Source of the DNA: Lathyrus oleraceus
Taxonomy: Eukaryota > Streptophyta > Magnoliopsida > Fabales > Fabaceae
Direction of reading: 5' to 3'
NCBI RefSeq assembly: GCF_024323335.1
Contig: NC_066583.1
Coordinates: 414,172,031-414,236,030, forward strand
Length of the DNA stretch: 64,000 nucleotides
Part shown: positions 58,718 to 64,000 of the stretch, one piece after another
Numbering within the stretch: position 1 is the first letter of the stretch
How the letters are laid out: the number at the start of each line of letters is the position of its first letter
Notes under the pieces: model-generated
Told to the model about the DNA's origin: nothing
The model's database searches: none
Seen by the model: only the letters and a program-made list of their open reading frames with translations
Translations under genes and position numbers: made by a program

Positions 58718-59821
58718 ATGTTTTAGGTGCGTAAAACCTTCCCATTTCATAACCAACCCACTTACCCAGATCTATGACATTTTTATTAGTTTTTGATTTG
58801 ATAAAACCTCTTACTTGGCTTTTGTTCGCTTTTTAGCCTTTCCTTTGGACAAATAAAAGTGCGGTGGCGACTCGAATTGTATGTTTACTTTTGGTTTAGT
58901 CAATCAACCTAAAGGTAACAAAAACCCTGCTACACATATGAAAATGATTCCAATAACAAACTTACTATAAGTGATATTCCAAACAACTTTCATGTTGAAA
59001 CCTAGAGCTGGTTTTGCTTGGAAAATCATTTTCTATGTTGAAACATTATAGGCCATTTTGTCTAAACCCTAATTTTAAAGTCAACTTCCCAAGGCCATAA
59101 CTTGCTCAGTTTTTATGAGACGGAAGATTTCCAAGTTGCACAATCAAATTCAATATGTCTAATTAAACTCTGATGTTTGTAGTGGGAGCTAATTCAACTT
59201 TTTTGAGCATGTGATATGAGGCTACATTATAGGTCACTTTTGAACTATACCATTGATCAAGTGATTTTTTCAAACTTCCAAAATGCATAACTCTATCATT
59301 TCAAATCCAAATGACATGAAATTGGTGACCATTTTGAAGGTATTTGAGATAGCTACAACTTTGATGAAGACATGTTTCTCATTTGAAGCTCATATAAAAA
59401 GTTAAGTCAGGTGGAATATTGAGACATATGGCTTGACACTTAGAAAAAATTTGATATGTCAAAAATTTCTAAACTTCCACCTCAAATTTCTCGAAGTTCC
59501 AAGCTCCAAATAAAAATGTGTTGAACATGAAAGTTTTTCCTCTTGATCTCACCTCACCAAAGAGATCAAATTCATTCATTTTGGACATGAAATGAATAGG
59601 CTGTGCATGGCTTGAACATGGTGACATCACTTGGCAAAGATCAAACTTCAAACATCAATGTGCATTTGCCTTGCAATTCAAGCTTACTTCAGAGCATCTA
59701 ATATGCATTTGTGGACCTCAAACAATCATTTCATGGGCCTATGCACTCCCATGCACCATTGCATCACCATTTGCCAAAATTAAAAAGTGAATGAGAGTGT
59801 GAAATTATCAACCATTTCAGC

Positions 59822-59829
59822 TATAAATA
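59822..59829 (+). promoter_or_regulatory. TATA box of LTR F
   Basis: CAGCTATAAATAGAGC. The probable start of transcription is about 30 bp downstream. Confidence 0.6.
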
Positions 59830-60525
59830 GAGCTTCAATTGCTCATAATTGAACACACCTTGGAGCCAGCTTTGATCCCCCACTTCAAACCCTCAATTCT
59901 CCAAGGATAAGCTTGATAAATTCTCTTGAATTTGAGCTTTAATCTCCACCGTTTTGGAATTAAATTCTCCAGGAATCCATAGCTTTCTAACCATTCAATC
60001 CTTCTCATGCAAGCAAGTGCAGTGAGACCAAGCACAAGCAAGATCAGGATCCATCGAATCCAGACCTACATTGAAGGTATTTTCCATAAAAATTTTGAAC
60101 TCTTTGATTCTCTCAAATTCTTGCTCAATTCTATTGATTCTTTGGTTGTCTGAAGTCCTACCAATATAGGCAAGAAGATTGAGTTGCTTTGAGGCCAAAT
60201 TGAAGCAACTCAGTTCATGTACCTCAAATTTCAATTCCATATATCTCTCAATATATTTGGAATTGGAGTGAATGGAGGTCAGATTCGAGCTCAGTGCCAT
60301 TTTTTCTTTAAGATCATGTCCCTGTTTTTTCATTTTGGTGATGGTTCATGATGGACCAGTCCAGTGAGATCCACCAGGGAAGATGACCGAAGCTCTAGCT
60401 CCGACGATGAGTTGGCAAGGCTTTGAACCATATGATCCATCCATCACCTTTTAATCCTGAGCATTAGTCTTGAATACCAATGTTGTAGTGCTGTTGACTA
60501 ATGAACATGTGGAACGCGCACTCTT

Positions 60526-60571
60526 GACCATCTGATCTGCCACCACAATTAATGAGGGAGATCAGATGGTC
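60526..60571. promoter_or_regulatory. Long-arm LTR hairpin, F version
   Basis: The arms GACCATCTGATCT and AGATCAGATGGTC are perfect over 13 bp. It lies about 700 bp downstream of the TATA box, hence in the transcribed part. Confidence 0.6.
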
Positions 60572-62796
60572 CACGTTTTTTTTTGAATTTTTGACTTTTA
60601 TTTTTAATAGCATTATTTTTAATAATTCATATTAAATTCAATATTGATCCAAAAAATATGGGACTTTTACCAAAAATTTTCAAATATTTTTCTCTTCCAT
60701 ATTCTGAATTAAATTTATTTTTTGGATCATTATTAATATTTTTCATGAATTAATTGATTTTGCATTTGGTTTTAATTGTTTAAAAATATTTTTTATTGTC
60801 CAAAAATTATGAAATTTTTTCTCCAAGGTCCTTTGAGCTTGTTTAACCTATGATAAATCTCATGGCCATTTCTTTGGTGTTTTGATGAGATTTTAGGAAT
60901 TAGACAAAACATATTTGATTTATATGCATTATTTTATTATTTTTAATTGAATAAGTGCCAATTAAATTTTGTTGACCACTTGTATTGAATTGTTTTAGTT
61001 TGCTTAATGTTGTTGGGCCTTGGTCAAGGTTGATTTGACTTTGTAAAATTAATATCATTGGATTTAGAGGATTGATGGAATGTACATTCCATCTCCCTAA
61101 ATGAAAGAATGATATTAATTTGGTAAAAGTCCTCCTTTGACCAATTTGTGATTTCATTGATACCCTTCCCACTTCATCTCATTCCTCTTCTTAATTCATT
61201 CATTTCCATTTGGCTTATCATATCTCAAAGTCCTAATGCTAGTTGATTGAAAAATTAACATGAGTATGGATAAGATTAGGCCACACCTTTTGCATATTTT
61301 TGTGTGTGTGGTATGTTTCATGAGCATAGTTCATAATATTATGTCTCCAACATGCATTAACACCAAAATTCTATTGCCTGACCTCAAATAGTTGTGACTT
61401 CTACATAAGTCCAATTACGATTGCTTAACATAACGCTAAATTTGTGACATAAAAGGCATAAGTATTCTAGTTAGTGAGATTGTAAGTCTCCCCTCTTTCA
61501 TGGTATTGTGTGGAAACTTGGCCTTTTTTCCTTCCTTTGGAAGATGTTTTGGTTCAAGGATCCATGCTTGTGATAAGTGGGTTGATTATTCTCCAAAGAA
61601 TGTCTTGAGATGAAAAGCAAAAGCAAAGCAATACTAACTTTTAACTTACTATCTACTAACTTTTAATTTCAAGCTTTTACTTTAATGAAATTTACTTTTA
61701 GCACTTTATTTCATTTGTCATTGTTCATATCATTCAAATTGTTTATGTTAATGCAATTTTCACTTTGTCCATTTGGACCATATTGTATGATAAATTTTGT
61801 TTGTGTATACTTTGCTTGTTTGTATGGTCTTTGACCATTAATGCACATAATAATAACAAAAACCTTAAAAAACTTTTGAGTGGACTGTTGGCTTGATCTT
61901 GGACAAATGGACTTAGAATCTAGGCAACCTCCCTTTGCTAATGGAATTGGCCAATGCCAACTTGTTGAAGAACCAAGTGCTCGCAAATTTGAAATTCATC
62001 TGATACATCTTTGAAGATCTCTCTAAGATTCATCTGCAACATGGTCATTGTGAAGTTGTCATTTTGAACCTGCGACTTGTGAAATTCATTTGCTACATGG
62101 GCTATTTTGAAGAAGATTATGAAATGGATAAGCTTGGATGAGGCCATCTTTATTTGATGTCTTGCTCTTCAAGATAATATAATTGTGCATTTGTGTGTTG
62201 TTTGATTCTTAAAGTCTAAGGGAATTCTGGGTTTCTATTGACATACTTGTCTATTGGATTACTACCCATTTGGTCAGATCTTTTCAACTCTAAACTTTTA
62301 AGTTTTATACATAGGATAGTCTCTTCATCTTCTCCCCCATTTCATTAATTTCAGAATCTCTCCCTCCACTTTTAAAAATCTTCTTTGTGTGAACTACTTT
62401 TGTTCTAAAACTTTGACCACTTTTGCAAAAGATAGAAACTTTAGCCTTATGTCATTGCATTTTCAAACTTATTTTCTTAAATCAAACTGGTAAATAGACG
62501 TAACAATACTTGACTTAAATTTTCAAAACGCAAAAAAAAGAACTAACTCATTCAAACAATTTTAGGCTTTTGTGCCTTTCAAACTTAAATTTTGTTAAAA
62601 TCAACACACTCATTTTGAAATTTGTATCATGAACTATGAGGTTTTGATCCCTCATTTTTATGTTAGTACATAGGCACAAGACCAAAGGTCTTGTTAAACA
62701 CAAAAATATAATTAATGAATTCTTTTCTCATCCCCCCATTCTATTTGCTTGCAAACATCATTTGTACAAAATACATATGCACACAAAAAATGGCTC

Positions 62797-62812
62797 CCTA
62801 GGAGTACCTAGG
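62797..62812 (+). promoter_or_regulatory. AGTA-loop LTR hairpin, F version
   Basis: CCTAGG - AGTA - CCTAGG, perfect stem, followed by GGGTGCTAACACC, a second small hairpin. Confidence 0.55.
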
Positions 62813-63030
62813 ACATTTTGGGTGCTAACACCTTCCCTCTGTGTAACCAACCCCCTTACCTGTGATCTCTGACTTTTATTAGTTTTTATTTGAAAACTTC
62901 TTACCTTTTGGTTTTTGTTCGTGCTTTTCCCCTTTTCCCTTGGAAACAATAAAAGCGCGGTGGCGACTCTTGTTATTTGATCTCTAGCTTGTCAATAGCT
63001 TGATGATCATGAATTTCCCGCTACACCGGA

Positions 63031-64000
63031 CAATAAATTTTTTGGTGTTAATGCATGTTATAGATATGGTATAATGAACCATACTCCTAAAACATACCAG
63101 ACACACAAAAGAAAAAGATCAAAGGATGAACATATCTCATCCATACATGTATTGGTTCATCTAACACAAAGTTATTCATGAACAAATTAGCCTTAGGATA
63201 TTGAGACTTCATTGGTCAATGGAAAGGATGGGAGAGAATTAGATTGAAGATGAAGATGGAGGGGAGATAAGAGAAACACAAATTGGTCATGGGAGGAATT
63301 TTATCAAATTAAAATCATTCATTCATTTTGGGGAGATGAAATGTACATTTCATCAATCCCCTAAATCCAATGATTTTAACTTAACAAAAGTCAAATCAAA
63401 CTTGACCAAGGCCCAAACACATAGTCAAATTTCATAAGTCAATAAAAATGGCTCAGATAATTTCTACACAATTAAAAATCAAATTAAAAAATGCCTTTAA
63501 ATTAAATTTAGCTTCGTCAAAACCTAATATCAATGGCAAGGAGATTTACCCTAGGTCAAACAAGGTCAAAGGACCTTAGACAAAATATTTCATAATTTTT
63601 GAAAAGTCAGAAGTATTTTTAAACAATTAAAAATATGCACAAAAACAATTAATTCATGAAAAATATCACAATTAATCCAAAAACTAATGTTAACTCAGAA
63701 AATAAAAGAGGAAAATATTCAAATATTTTTGGTGAAAGTCCCATATTTTTTAGATTAAAATGAAATTAATATGAATTAATCAAAATAAATGAAATAAATG
63801 AACAATCAAAAAAAAAAAAAAAAAAAAACAAGGGCCATCAGATCTCCCTCATTAATTGAGGTGGCAGATCTGATGGCCAAGCGCGCGCTTCCACCAAACA
63901 CTGTAGTCAATACGTGCACACACATTGTAATCACTTTGGACGCGTGAGATTAGAACATGAGAACAAAATCAGATGGCCTGGATTGATCTAGCGCACCACT
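63031..64000 (-). repeat. Ogre LTR fragment G, right piece (runs off window)
   Basis: It resumes LTR G after F and aligns with 17720-18640 of B1. It holds a 20-base A run at about 63809-63828 and the long-arm hairpin at 63833-63878. Confidence 0.88.
63833..63878. promoter_or_regulatory. Long-arm LTR hairpin, G version
   Basis: The arms GGCCATCAGATCT and AGATCTGATGGCC are perfect over 13 bp; the inner CCTCA/TGAGG can also pair. Confidence 0.6.

Larger units (their letters stand above)
54057..58934 (+). mobile_element. Solo LTR E (diverged Ogre subfamily, 4.88 kb)
   Basis: It starts TGTAAGACCCTAATTTTG and ends AACCCTGCTACA, with exact target duplication CATAT (54052-54056 and 58935-58939). 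It shares the R-U5 module with family B (GAACTACGAGGTTTTG, TACGTAGG, AGTA hairpin at 58702-58717, AATAAAAGTGCGG, TGGCGACTC at 58865-58873) but is diverged elsewhere. TATAAATA is at 55585-55592. No protein coding is supported. Confidence 0.93.
53424..63025 (+). mobile_element. Solo LTR F (family B), itself interrupted by LTR E
   Basis: It starts TGTAAGTGCCCAATTTTG and ends TTTCCCGCTACA. Target duplications are CCGAA (53419-53423) and CCGGA (63026-63030), one mismatch. Without the insertion of E it would be about 4.7 kb. Features: TATAAATA at 59822-59829, the 13-bp-arm hairpin at 60526-60571, the AGTA hairpin at 62797-62812, and AATAAAAGCGCGG followed by TGGCGACTCT at 62961-62970. Confidence 0.92.

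Noticed and set aside
63809..63828. Poly(A) run as tail of a SINE, LINE or processed gene
   Set aside because: It lies inside an LTR that aligns continuously on both sides, so it is a local A-tract expansion.
1..64000. A host gene between the elements
   Set aside because: All stretches are accounted for by element bodies, LTRs or short junctions; no multi-exon coding pattern or non-element protein was recognised.

Overview
The window looks like heterochromatic, repeat-filled DNA of a large-genome legume, most likely tribe Fabeae (pea, vetch, lentil type). The basis is the dominance of Ogre-type Ty3/gypsy (Tat lineage) elements with very long LTRs, an extra ORF1 upstream of gag, a tRNA-Arg primer site and an intron between protease and reverse transcriptase. 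A Sirevirus-type Ty1/copia element with an env-like ORF is also present. I found no host gene, tRNA or rRNA. Every coding region belongs to a retrotransposon and every element is damaged.

Layout. (A) 1-15845, minus strand: an Ogre-like element with 2.36-kb LTRs, whose 3' LTR runs off the left edge. Going up the plus strand it holds 3' LTR, repeat-rich 3' UTR, integrase to RT, intron, protease and gag, ORF1, tRNA-Arg PBS, 5' LTR. A sits in the 5' leader of element B1 (minus), of which only 15846-16062 and its 4.67-kb 5' LTR (16063-20731) are visible. B1 is itself inserted in the 5' LTR of element C (plus). C continues as LTR remnant 20732-22424, ORF1, gag and pol up to about 36103, and its gag is split by a solo LTR (24845-29448, TSD GAGGG). 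From 36133 to 37541 lies the 3' end of an Athila-like element (minus). It is cut by a Sirevirus/SIRE-type copia element (37542 to about 44945, minus) that has lost its 5' LTR and part of gag. The copia remnant is joined abruptly to element D (plus, about 44946-52487), an Ogre pol with a repeat-rich 3' UTR but no 5' half and no 3' LTR. From 52488 to the end is a minus-strand Ogre LTR fragment (G), interrupted by solo LTR F (53424-63025), which is interrupted by solo LTR E (54057-58934).

How the parts work. In Ogre elements ORF1 (unknown role), gag-protease, and RT/RNase H/archaeal-type RNase H/integrase are made from one RNA. The pol part joins protease only if a short intron is removed. In all three copies here the splice donor GTAA contains the TAA stop of gag-pro, and splicing to the predicted CAG acceptor restores the frame. 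A stem-loop with compensatory changes lies just inside the intron.

The most unusual signals are RNA-like structures that the protein annotation does not explain: PBS-complementary motifs repeated in the 3' UTRs of two Ogre families; a hairpin with an invariant AGTA loop and changing stem in the LTRs; a 12-13-bp-arm LTR hairpin with compensatory changes; a second PBS-like sequence in U5; and palindrome arrays just upstream of TATA boxes. All alignments and counts were done by eye.
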